From contig JAHZGF010000003.1 of NCBI GenBank assembly GCA_019420945.1, positions 6,604-70,603 on the forward strand: 64,000 nucleotides of DNA, given 5' to 3'. The notes under the pieces were generated by a model. It made no database searches. It worked only from the letters and a program-made list of their open reading frames with translations, and was not told the DNA's origin. The stretch comes from Clostridiales bacterium (GTDB taxonomy: Bacteria; Bacillota; Clostridia; Oscillospirales; Oscillospiraceae). Shown here piece after piece: positions 8,648 through 15,599 of the stretch (position 1 is the stretch's first letter; each line of letters starts with the position of its first letter). The position numbers were made by a program, and so were the translations under genes.

Positions 8648-10408
8648 ATGCTGAAATTACTTCGTACCATGCGGCGGCGGGAGTGGCTCATGGCCCTCGT
8701 CTGCAGTCTGCTGATTCTGGGCCAGATCTACTTTGACCTGTCCCTGCCCGACTATATGAGCGATTTGACGGTGCTGATCAAGACCCCGGGCAGCACCCTC
8801 TCCGACGTGCTGCACACCGGGGCCCAGATGCTGGGCTGCGCCCTGGGCAGCGCCGTGCTGTGCATCATCTGCGGATTTCTCACCGCCAAGGTGGCCGCCG
8901 GATTCAGCTATTCCATCCGGCAGCGGGTATTTCGGAAGATCGCGGACTTTGGACAGCAGGAGATGATGTCCTTCTCGGTGCCCAGCCTCATCAACCGCAC
9001 CACCAACGATATCACCCAGATTCAGATGCTGGTGTCCATGGGCCTTCAGATTCTGGTGAAGTCCCCCATCATGGCGGTGTGGGCCATCATCAAGATTGTG
9101 GGCAAGAGCTGGACCCTCTCCGCCATCACCGCAGGATTTGTGGTGGCCCTGCTGGCCATGATGGCGGTGATCATCCGGGTTGTGGTGCCCAGATTCCGCC
9201 GGGTTCAGAAGCTGATGGACCACATCAACCTGGTGGCCCGGGAGAACCTGAACGGCATCAACGTGGTTCACGCCTACAATGCCGAGGACTATCAGAACGA
9301 GAAGTTCCGGAAGGGCAATGAGACCCTGAAAAACACCCAGCTGTTCAACCAGCGGGCCTTTGCCTTCCTGATGCCCGGGGTGACCCTGGCCATGAACGCC
9401 CTGTCTCTGGTGATCTACTGGGTGGGGGCTGCCATTGTCAATGCGGTGCCCGCCGCCGACCCGGCGGCCCGGCTGGCCACCTTCAGCGACATCGTGGTCT
9501 TTGGCACCTATGCCACCTATGTCATCATGACCATTATGATGATGGTCATGATCATCATGCTGATGCCCGCCGCCCAGGTGTCCGCCCAGCGGATCAATGA
9601 GGTGCTGAGCACCACCGTCTCCCTGGAGCAGGGGGAGAAAACCCAGTCCCCGGAGACCGGCACCGTGGAGTTCCGGGATGTCAGCTTCCACTATCCCACC
9701 TCGGAAAAGGATGTGCTGGAGCACATCAGCTTCCGGGCCCGGAAGGGGGAGACGGTGGCCTTTATCGGCGCCACCGGCAGCGGCAAGACCACCCTGGTGA
9801 GCCTGGTGGCCCGGTTCTATGACGCCACCCAGGGCCAGGTGCTGGTGGACGGGGTGGACGTGAAGGACTACACCTTCGACGCCCTCTATGACCGCATCGG
9901 CTATGTGACCCAGAAGGCCATTCTGTTCTCCGGCGACATCCAGGAAAATGTGCTCTTTGGCGAGAGCCGGGGCGGCGGCACCGAGGAAGAGGTGCGCCAG
10001 GCCCTGGAGCTGGCCCAGGCCAGCGAGTTTGTGGACAAGCTGCCCCTGGGGATCCACGCCCCCATTGCCGAGGGGGGCACCAACGTCTCCGGCGGCCAGA
10101 AGCAGCGGCTGTCCATCGCCCGGGCCCTGGCCCGGAAGCCGGAGATCCTGGTGTTTGACGACTCCTTCTCCGCCCTGGACTACCGCACCGACGCCCAGCT
10201 TCGGGCGGGGCTGGCCCGGGAGCTGAAGGACACCACCTGTCTCATCGTGGCCCAGCGGATCGGCACCATCCGGAACGCGGACCGGATCATCGTACTGGAC
10301 GAGGGCAAGATGGTGGGTATGGGCACCCACCAGGAGCTGATGCAGTCCTGCCCCGTCTATCAGGAAATCGCCCGCTCTCAGCTCTCTCAGGAAGAGCTGG
10401 GGGCTTAA
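8648..10408 (+). CDS. ABC exporter half (membrane plus ATPase), degenerate-site subunit
   Basis: This 586-residue half-transporter has a six-span ABC membrane domain (~15-310) and an ATPase domain (~340-575). Walker A is GATGSGKTT and the signature is VSGGQKQR, both normal. However, Walker B reads ILVFDDSFSALD, with Asp where the catalytic Glu normally sits, and the switch region reads VAQRIGTI, with Gln in place of His. In heterodimeric exporters such as LmrCD, BmrCD and TM287/288 this is the hallmark of the subunit contributing the non-hydrolysing site. The gene starts 2 bp after tetR and is followed within 13 bp by its partner. Multidrug export is the usual role. Confidence 0.9.
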   Translation: MLKLLRTMRRREWLMALVCSLLILGQIYFDLSLPDYMSDLTVLIKTPGSTLSDVLHTGAQMLGCALGSAVLCIICGFLTAKVAAGFSYSIRQRVFRKIADFGQQEMMSFSVPSLINRTTNDITQIQMLVSMGLQILVKSPIMAVWAIIKIVGKSWTLSAITAGFVVALLAMMAVIIRVVVPRFRRVQKLMDHINLVARENLNGINVVHAYNAEDYQNEKFRKGNETLKNTQLFNQRAFAFLMPGVTLAMNALSLVIYWVGAAIVNAVPAADPAARLATFSDIVVFGTYATYVIMTIMMMVMIIMLMPAAQVSAQRINEVLSTTVSLEQGEKTQSPETGTVEFRDVSFHYPTSEKDVLEHISFRARKGETVAFIGATGSGKTTLVSLVARFYDATQGQVLVDGVDVKDYTFDALYDRIGYVTQKAILFSGDIQENVLFGESRGGGTEEEVRQALELAQASEFVDKLPLGIHAPIAEGGTNVSGGQKQRLSIARALARKPEILVFDDSFSALDYRTDAQLRAGLARELKDTTCLIVAQRIGTIRNADRIIVLDEGKMVGMGTHQELMQSCPVYQEIARSQLSQEELGA

Positions 10409-10420
10409 GGAGGGATCGCT

Positions 10421-12220
10421 ATGGCAAATATGATGCACGGCCGGATGGCGCCGGCCCAGAGGAGTAAGCGGGGCGTCATGGGAATGCTCCGGGAACTGTT
10501 CAACTACTCCAGCAAGCTGAAACTGCCCACGGTGATCTCCCTGATCTTCGCGGCGGTGGGGGCCATCCTCACCATTCTGGGGCCCAATCTGCTGAGCCGG
10601 ATCACCGACCTGATCTCCAACGCCCTTTTTGGCCAGATCGACCTGGCCGCCATCGGAAAGCTGGGAGGCGTGCTGCTGGCCATCTATGTGGTCAGCGCCA
10701 TCTTCACCTATGTGGAGCACTATATCATGGCCACCGTCACCCTGGACCTGTCCCGGGATCTGCGGCAGGACCTGTCCCGGAAGATCAACCGGGTGCCCAT
10801 GAGCTATTTCAACAAGGTGTCCTACGGCGACATTTTGAGCCGGGTCACCAACGACGTCAGCACCCTGCAGCAGGCCATGGCCAACAGCCTGCCCTCCATC
10901 ATCAGTGCCGGGGCCCAGTTTGTGGGCTGCCTGGTGATGATGTTTCTCACCGAGTGGCGGATGGCCCTGGCCGCCATCGGGGTCACCTTCCTGGGCTTTT
11001 TGGCCATGGCTCTGGTCATGCGCCGGTCCCAGAAGTACTTTGTCCAGCGGCAGCGGAACCTGAGCACCCTGAACGGCTACATTGAGGAGATGTACTCCGG
11101 CCACGACGTGGTGCGTATCTCCCGGGCCAATGAGAAGATCAAGGACACCTTCGGCCAGATGAACGATAAGCTCTACGACGCCGAGTGGCGCAGCCAGTTC
11201 CTCTCGGGCATCATGCAGCCCCTGATGACGGTGGTGGGCAACCTGGGCTATGTGGTGGTCTGTGTGCTGGGCTCCGCCCTGGCCATGGAGGGCCAGATCT
11301 CCTTTGGCGTCATCGTGGCCTTCATCCTCTACGTCCGGCTGTTCACCTCCCCCCTGAGCACCCTGGCCCAGGGCATGACCCAGATGCAGACCGCCGCCGC
11401 CGCCGGAGACCACATCTTCGATTTCCTGCAGGAGGAGGAGCTCTCCGACGAGACCGGCAAGGGCTCTGCGCCGGAACACATCCGGGGCGAGGTGGAGTTC
11501 GATCACGTCCGCTTCAGCTATCCGGACACCCCGGATAAGGTCATCATCAAGGACTTTTCCGCCCACATCCAGCCCGGCCAGAAGGTGGCCATCGTGGGCC
11601 CCACCGGCGCCGGCAAGACCACCCTGGTGAACCTGCTGATGCGGTTCTTCGAGATCAACAGCGGCAGCATCAAGATCGACGGGGTTTCCACCGCCGAGAT
11701 GACCCGGGAGAGCGTCCACGACCTGTTCAGCATGGTGCTCCAGGACACCTGGCTTTTTGAGGGCACGGTGCGGGAAAACCTGGTCTACAACAAGGCCGGA
11801 GTCACCGACCAGCAGCTGGAGGAGGCCTGCCGGGCCTGCGGTATCTACCACTTTATTGAGACCCTGCCCCAGGGCTTCGACACGGTGCTGGATGACAGCA
11901 TTGCCATCTCCGCCGGCCAGAAACAGCTGCTGACCATCGCCCGGGCCATGATTCAGGATAACCCCATGCTGATCCTGGACGAGGCCACCTCCTCGGTGGA
12001 CACCCGCACCGAGATGATCACCCAGAGGGCCATGGACCGGCTGACGGAGCACCGCACCAGCTTTGTCATCGCCCACCGGCTCTCCACCATCAAGAACGCC
12101 GATTTGATCCTGGTGCTGAAGGACGGCGACATCATCGAGCAGGGCAGTCATGATCAACTGCTGGCTCAGGGGGGCTTCTATGCCGACCTCTATAACAGCC
12201 AGTTTGATCAGGCCTCCTGA
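10421..12220 (+). CDS. ABC exporter half (membrane plus ATPase), catalytic subunit
   Basis: The ATG follows AAGGAGGG. A basic N-terminal tail (~1-30) precedes the six-span membrane domain (~35-335) and the ATPase domain (~360-590). Walker A is GPTGAGKTT. Walker B, MLILDEATSSVD, keeps the catalytic Glu, and the switch FVIAHRLSTI keeps His. The signature is altered to ISAGQKQL instead of LSGGQ. The catalytic Glu and His here complement the degenerate residues of the preceding subunit, so the two should form a heterodimer with one hydrolytic site. Co-transcription with tetR is expected, and a terminator follows. Confidence 0.9.
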   Translation: MANMMHGRMAPAQRSKRGVMGMLRELFNYSSKLKLPTVISLIFAAVGAILTILGPNLLSRITDLISNALFGQIDLAAIGKLGGVLLAIYVVSAIFTYVEHYIMATVTLDLSRDLRQDLSRKINRVPMSYFNKVSYGDILSRVTNDVSTLQQAMANSLPSIISAGAQFVGCLVMMFLTEWRMALAAIGVTFLGFLAMALVMRRSQKYFVQRQRNLSTLNGYIEEMYSGHDVVRISRANEKIKDTFGQMNDKLYDAEWRSQFLSGIMQPLMTVVGNLGYVVVCVLGSALAMEGQISFGVIVAFILYVRLFTSPLSTLAQGMTQMQTAAAAGDHIFDFLQEEELSDETGKGSAPEHIRGEVEFDHVRFSYPDTPDKVIIKDFSAHIQPGQKVAIVGPTGAGKTTLVNLLMRFFEINSGSIKIDGVSTAEMTRESVHDLFSMVLQDTWLFEGTVRENLVYNKAGVTDQQLEEACRACGIYHFIETLPQGFDTVLDDSIAISAGQKQLLTIARAMIQDNPMLILDEATSSVDTRTEMITQRAMDRLTEHRTSFVIAHRLSTIKNADLILVLKDGDIIEQGSHDQLLAQGGFYADLYNSQFDQAS

Positions 12221-12277
12221 GGGGAAACCGGAATACCGAAGAAGAAACAGCGGGTGGCCTGTTTTCATTGGGCACAG

Positions 12278-12317
12278 AAAAAGCGGTGGGATTGATTTAT
12301 TATCCCACCGCTTTTTT
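12278..12317 (+). terminator. Rho-independent terminator, probably bidirectional
   Basis: A 15-bp perfect stem, AAAAAGCGGTGGGAT (12278-12292) with its complement (12302-12316), has runs of A before and T after. It sits between convergent genes and can serve both the ABC operon and the minus-strand acetyltransferase gene. Confidence 0.9.
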
Positions 12318-12351
12318 GAGGTTAAAAGAAGTCCAATTTATTAGAGATTGC

Positions 12352-12882
12352 TCACTCGTTCCATTCGTGGCTGAGAATTCGCATCATAATAAAATCGCTG
12401 TACTCATTGTTATAGTAATATGCCTCTTCCAAAATGCCTTCCTGCTTAAAACCGATTTTCTTATAGAATTCCAGCGCATCTGTATTTAATCCCACGACTC
12501 CAATTGAGACACGATGCATTTCATACTCATGGAAGGCCATATCAAGCATGATGCGAATTGCCTCTGTCCCGTATCCTTTATGCTGCATCTTGGGGTCGGG
12601 AATGATAATCGTCAGATCGGTTTGATGCCATGCAGGGAACATACGCAGCAGACCAGTCTCACCAATGATATTGCCCTCCAGGTCTGTAATGGTGAACCAG
12701 ACCGAGTCTTGCGATCTATGGTTGACGTTAATACAAGTTTTCATCTCTTCTTCATTGGTGGGTTTCTCAAAACCGCATTGAAACATGACTTGCGGCTGAT
12801 TGAACCAATAGGCATAAAATGGCGCATCTTCTTCTCGCTGCTCACGCAAAATAATGTTTTTTCCTCTGATTTCTTGATTCAT
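12352..12882 (-). CDS. GNAT family N-acetyltransferase (RimJ/RimL-like)
   Basis: This 176-residue protein starts MNQEIRGKNIILREQREEDA, the usual opening of RimJ/RimL-type acetyltransferases, with LR and ED conserved in strand 1. The acetyl-CoA pyrophosphate loop is seen as MQHKGYGTEAIRIMLDMAF (residues ~100-118), matching the (Q/R)xxG(Y)G pattern. A later VGLNTDALEFYKKIGFKQEG fits strands 6-7. It would transfer acetyl from acetyl-CoA to an amine, such as a protein N-terminus, small amine or drug; the target is unknown. The gene is clearly lower in GC than the ABC genes before it, so it may mark the start of acquired DNA. It has its own promoter. Confidence 0.85.
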   Translation of the reverse strand: MNQEIRGKNIILREQREEDAPFYAYWFNQPQVMFQCGFEKPTNEEEMKTCINVNHRSQDSVWFTITDLEGNIIGETGLLRMFPAWHQTDLTIIIPDPKMQHKGYGTEAIRIMLDMAFHEYEMHRVSIGVVGLNTDALEFYKKIGFKQEGILEEAYYYNNEYSDFIMMRILSHEWNE

Positions 12883-12941
12883 ATCGTTCCGTAAACCTTT
12901 CTTTTATCCCTAAAATGTCGTGATTTGTATGTTGATTTCAT

Positions 12942-12950
12942 ATTATAGCA
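12942..12950 (-). promoter_or_regulatory. Extended -10 promoter for the acetyltransferase gene
   Basis: Read on the minus strand, TGCTATAAT lies about 60 bp before the ATG. No good -35 box is seen, which is typical for TGn-extended -10 promoters. Confidence 0.5.
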
Positions 12951-13018
12951 TAGAAAGCTGGGAAAAGAAAACGATCTGCCTATGGACAATCTCACAGCTG
13001 TTTGTCAGATGAAAAAAG

Positions 13019-13053
13019 AAAACCGCTGATTTCTTGCGAAATCAGCGGTTTTT
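13019..13053. terminator. Bidirectional hairpin terminator
   Basis: A 15-bp perfect stem, AAAACCGCTGATTTC (13019-13033) with its complement (13038-13052), has a TTGC loop. It has A-rich flanks on the left and T on the right. It has the form of a terminator although no gene ends immediately before it, so it may be left over from a lost gene. Confidence 0.7.
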
Positions 13054-13080
13054 ATGGCATACCTACCGCTCGTGGATACA

Positions 13081-13109
13081 ATGCACCATGTTTTGAAAAC
13101 GTGGTGCAT
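13081..13109. repeat. 29-bp near-perfect palindrome
   Basis: ATGCACCA (13081-13088) is mirrored by TGGTGCAT (13102-13109), and the centre is GTTTTGAAAAC. Only two symmetric positions are imperfect. It could be an operator or a recombination site. It is not followed by a T run, so a terminator is less likely. Confidence 0.6.
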
Positions 13110-13267
13110 AATTTTGTGGGGTCGGTTTTGATGCGCTGGGACAATGAGGACAGAAAGGACAAAATGCGGAATGCTCTCCCAGAAGTCTTCTCTCTGCCGT
13201 TCCGGAAGCTTTCTGTCGGCAGATTATATCTGGGATGTTTCTTGAAAATGTACGGAAGCAAAGCACC

Positions 13268-13303
13268 AAAACGCACGCGTGCGTTTTTAACACACGCGTG
13301 CGT
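13268..13303. repeat. Tandem ACGCG-centred palindromes beyond the AlbA_2 gene
   Basis: AAAACGCACG/CGTGCGTTTT (13268-13287) is a perfect 20-bp palindrome. It is followed by AACACACGCGTGCGT (13289-13303). The core matches the palindrome in the promoter of the same gene (14982-14997). It ends 6 bp before the gene's stop codon side and may act as terminator, operator or both. Confidence 0.7.
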
Positions 13304-13308
13304 TTTCG

Positions 13309-14955
13309 TTATTTTGTTGTGTGATACTTGGCTCCCGCACCTTTTCCATCCAAAGACAGTTGCCCCGCGTTTTTTAGCTTTTGCAGAATTCTGTATGCTT
13401 GGGGGGGCGTCACATGTAGAAGCTCCACCACATCTGCGCGTGTAACTTCGCCTTTTGCTTGTACCAACTGCATTACCAATTCCTGATGCCGGAGCGCATC
13501 GATATCTCGATTTCGCACATATCCAACGGTACTGTTTGTTTCTTTGGAGTACCTCGAGCTCATGATATAGTATCGTCCGCGGCCATTGCCCAAGCGCTCT
13601 ACTAATCCTGATTCCACAAGGTTTTCAAGAACGACACGTACCCGGCTCTCATCGGTATGAGTTCTTTCGGCCACATCCTGTACCGAGGCACGATGCAATT
13701 GTTTTACCGCATCTAGTGCAAGCAGCAGATGAATCGGCAGCGACCGTCCAAGGCGTTGCTGTTCTTCGGAAACCATGCAAATGAATGCTTTGTCAGTCGG
13801 CCCTTTGGGAATAAACAGTTTCACACTGGATTGCGTGGAACTTGAGTAGTCCGGAAGCAATCGACCGTACAGCAAGGAGCCTTCAAAAATGCGGTCAATT
13901 CCTCTTCCCGTACGCTCGGCCAGACCAATACGCTTCATTGCATCAGCCAATGCCGGATTTCTTCCATGAGGTTCTGCATCCAGCAAATTGTCGACTCGGA
14001 TGCCTTCGATAAATCCTCCGGGGTTGCTGATGGTCATGCCTTCATCATTTATTTGAACTAGAACGCGGCCAAGAACAGAATAGTCTCTGTGGCAGAATGC
14101 GTTGACCAGAGCTTCACGGAAGGCCCTGGGATCATAATCAGGAATCGTGATGCGGAACAGTCCCTGCTCCATTTCCTCGCTGTGATTCCACGCAGAAAAA
14201 GCATCCGATATTTTTTCAAACGCCGCAAGAATGGGCAAATAGAAGGACTCATTCACTTTTATATCCGTGCCCACAAGAACTTGTATGGATGCTTCCGCTG
14301 TTGGCATATGGCGTTTTAGTGCTTCTTTTCTACCAATCAGCAACATACCGCAAAATGTGGGAACGATAGCCCCATCCTGAATTGTGACCAACTGTAATGC
14401 CTTGTCCAACTCCTCGTCATTCAGTTCCAGCAGGGCTACTTCTCCGCGATAGGAACGGATGATGTTCCGTAACCGTTCACGTTCCACAGGATCAAGATCC
14501 TGATAGGTAGCATCTGGAACAGGCTGTGCGGAATAATCAAGCAAACTCAAAGATGAAAGCCGGGCGGTTATTTCGTATGGATACATGGGCACATTTTCGG
14601 GTTCGCCATTCGGCTTGAGTCGGCGTCGCTGAATCTTGCCATCAGAGGAAGCTACCACGCTGGTGCGCTTAGGAACAGAGATCCTCAACACCGGCGGATC
14701 GAATTCCAAAATTTCTGTACGAACAGAAACCGGAGGCACTGTTCGGTTGGCAATAAACGCCGCAAGCTGTGTGATGTCTTTATGCCTGTTGTGCAGTCCA
14801 GTAATTTCCCCATCATTTTCAACGCCCAAATATAAGTCGCCGCCATCGGTGTTGGCAAAGGCAACAACCGCGTCGATGATGTCACCATCAGGCAAACAAG
14901 TTCTGTCACTTTTAAACTCATTCACGAGGTTTTCTTTGAAACCGATATTGGACAC
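13309..14955 (-). CDS. AlbA_2/ATPase-like DNA-binding regulator with C-terminal winged helices
   Basis: The GTG at 14955 was chosen because GGAGG (14963-14967) lies 7 nt before it; a longer frame would run into the promoter. This 548-residue protein has an N-terminal AlbA_2 (Schlafen-type) domain at ~5-130, with NEFKSD, FANTDGGDLYLGVENDGEI and LRISVPKR. A HATPase_c_4-type region follows at ~250-375 (REALVNAFCHRDYS, ISNPGGF, RTGRGIDRI). Two winged-helix segments lie at ~415-480 and 490-545. Proteins of this layout (often misnamed RecG-like) are thought to be transcriptional regulators, and some occur near defence or mobile genes. The palindromes at both ends of the gene suggest it controls itself. 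Confidence 0.75.
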   Translation of the reverse strand: MSNIGFKENLVNEFKSDRTCLPDGDIIDAVVAFANTDGGDLYLGVENDGEITGLHNRHKDITQLAAFIANRTVPPVSVRTEILEFDPPVLRISVPKRTSVVASSDGKIQRRRLKPNGEPENVPMYPYEITARLSSLSLLDYSAQPVPDATYQDLDPVERERLRNIIRSYRGEVALLELNDEELDKALQLVTIQDGAIVPTFCGMLLIGRKEALKRHMPTAEASIQVLVGTDIKVNESFYLPILAAFEKISDAFSAWNHSEEMEQGLFRITIPDYDPRAFREALVNAFCHRDYSVLGRVLVQINDEGMTISNPGGFIEGIRVDNLLDAEPHGRNPALADAMKRIGLAERTGRGIDRIFEGSLLYGRLLPDYSSSTQSSVKLFIPKGPTDKAFICMVSEEQQRLGRSLPIHLLLALDAVKQLHRASVQDVAERTHTDESRVRVVLENLVESGLVERLGNGRGRYYIMSSRYSKETNSTVGYVRNRDIDALRHQELVMQLVQAKGEVTRADVVELLHVTPPQAYRILQKLKNAGQLSLDGKGAGAKYHTTK

Positions 14956-14976
14956 AATCTCACCTCCAACGCGATC

Positions 14977-15005
14977 ATTATAACACACGCGTGTGTTTAG
15001 CGCAA
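14977..15005 (-). promoter_or_regulatory. Promoter with palindromic operator in the spacer
   Basis: On the minus strand: -35 TTGCGC (15000-15005), a 17-bp spacer and -10 TATAAT (14977-14982), 22 bp before the GTG start of the AlbA_2 gene. The spacer is filled by the perfect 16-bp palindrome AACACACGCGTGTGTT (14982-14997). A protein bound there would block RNA polymerase, so this is a likely autoregulatory operator. Confidence 0.7.
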
Positions 15006-15186
15006 CAGAAAACGCACGAATTATGTTGCATTATTTTCGTGCGCTCCTTTTTGTTTCTGCCAGACTATTTTATAGTATATCGGATAAACAGGTTGTATCG
15101 CTCTTATTTGCTAATTTTGTCCATTCTTTGATTAACAAGAGGACTTGGCCTTTCATTATTCAAATTTCAGCAAAGGGAGTTTACTA

Positions 15187-15227
15187 ATTCAAACAAATTT
15201 TGCTGAATAAGCAAAGAGTGTTTGAAT
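15187..15227. repeat. Composite 41-bp palindrome
   Basis: The outer arms are ATTCAAAC (15187-15194) and GTTTGAAT (15220-15227). The inner arms are TTTGCT (15199-15204) and AGCAAA (15210-15215). Symmetric 4-nt gaps separate the arms and a 5-nt centre lies between them. The size and two-tier symmetry are like a serine-recombinase half-site pair, but no second copy was found in the window. Confidence 0.55.
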
Positions 15228-15278
15228 ATTTCATCAAAATCAAACCGTAACAACCCACAATTATGGGTAGGGGCTGTT

Positions 15279-15313
15279 AAGTTTCCGCATGCTTTCGTTT
15301 TGTGCGGAAACTT
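15279..15313. repeat. 11-bp inverted repeat upstream of the recombinase genes
   Basis: AAGTTTCCGCA (15279-15289) and TGCGGAAACTT (15303-15313) are perfect arms with a 13-nt loop. The repeat lies about 90 bp before the small ORF preceding the recombinase. It could be an operator or a leader hairpin. Confidence 0.55.
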
Positions 15314-15404
15314 CGTAAATGATAACTTTCCGATAACTCTCCGTCCCTGTCATTGACTATCCCGAATCCGGCAATATACTGTCGTTTCTGTAGGAGGTGT
15401 CGCT

Positions 15405-15599
15405 ATGACCCAGTCAGAATACGAGGCGGAGTTGCACTTTCGGCTCTGTAAAAGCATCTTCGCCACTCTGGCAACCAGGGGCATCATCTCAAAAAATGAT
15501 GTGCACATTTTACTCCGTGCCGCTGCGGAAAAATACCATGCACCAATTGGCGAATTGGAGGTGAACAGCATTGCCGGAGAAAAGAATTACACGGGTTGA
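15405..15599 (+). CDS. Small helical protein preceding the serine recombinase
   Basis: A 64-residue protein starts at an ATG after GTAGGAGGTGTCGCT. Its sequence is MTQSEYEAELHFRLCKSIFATL..RGIIS.NDV..LLRAAAEKY. The (Y/F)R(L/I)C..I...L...G.(I/L)...D pattern recalls the SHOCT-like short helical pair and resembles the 64-residue protein at 35539-35733, also placed before a recombinase. The last 29 bp overlap the recombinase gene, so translation is probably coupled. The function is unknown; a cofactor or directionality role in recombination is a guess. Confidence 0.6.
   Translation: MTQSEYEAELHFRLCKSIFATLATRGIISKNDVHILLRAAAEKYHAPIGELEVNSIAGEKNYTG

Larger units (their letters stand above)
12951..13308. 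other. Gene-free stretch with three palindromic elements
   Basis: No credible coding frame was found: the longest frames have no recognisable protein character and no ribosome site. The segment holds a bidirectional terminator (13019-13053), a 29-bp near-perfect palindrome (13081-13109) and two copies of an ACGCG-centred palindrome (13268-13303), listed separately. Confidence 0.6.
15006..15404. other. Gene-free stretch at the left edge of the recombinase-bearing element
   Basis: No gene is seen. The first part contains an inverted repeat, GCACGAA/TTCGTGC (15014-15020 and 15036-15042), followed by CTCCTTTTTG. Further on lie a composite palindrome (15187-15227) and an 11-bp inverted repeat (15279-15313), listed separately. 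One of these may be the attachment site or the control region of the recombinase cluster that follows. Confidence 0.5.

Noticed and set aside
8657..12268. A ~1,200-codon antisense open frame across the ABC exporter genes
   Set aside because: It mirrors two clear ABC transporter genes and its His/Gly/Gln-rich text resembles no protein; it has no ribosome site.
13002..13445. Possible small genes in the palindrome-rich gap (both strands)
   Set aside because: Frames cross terminators and palindromes, lack ribosome sites and do not look like proteins.
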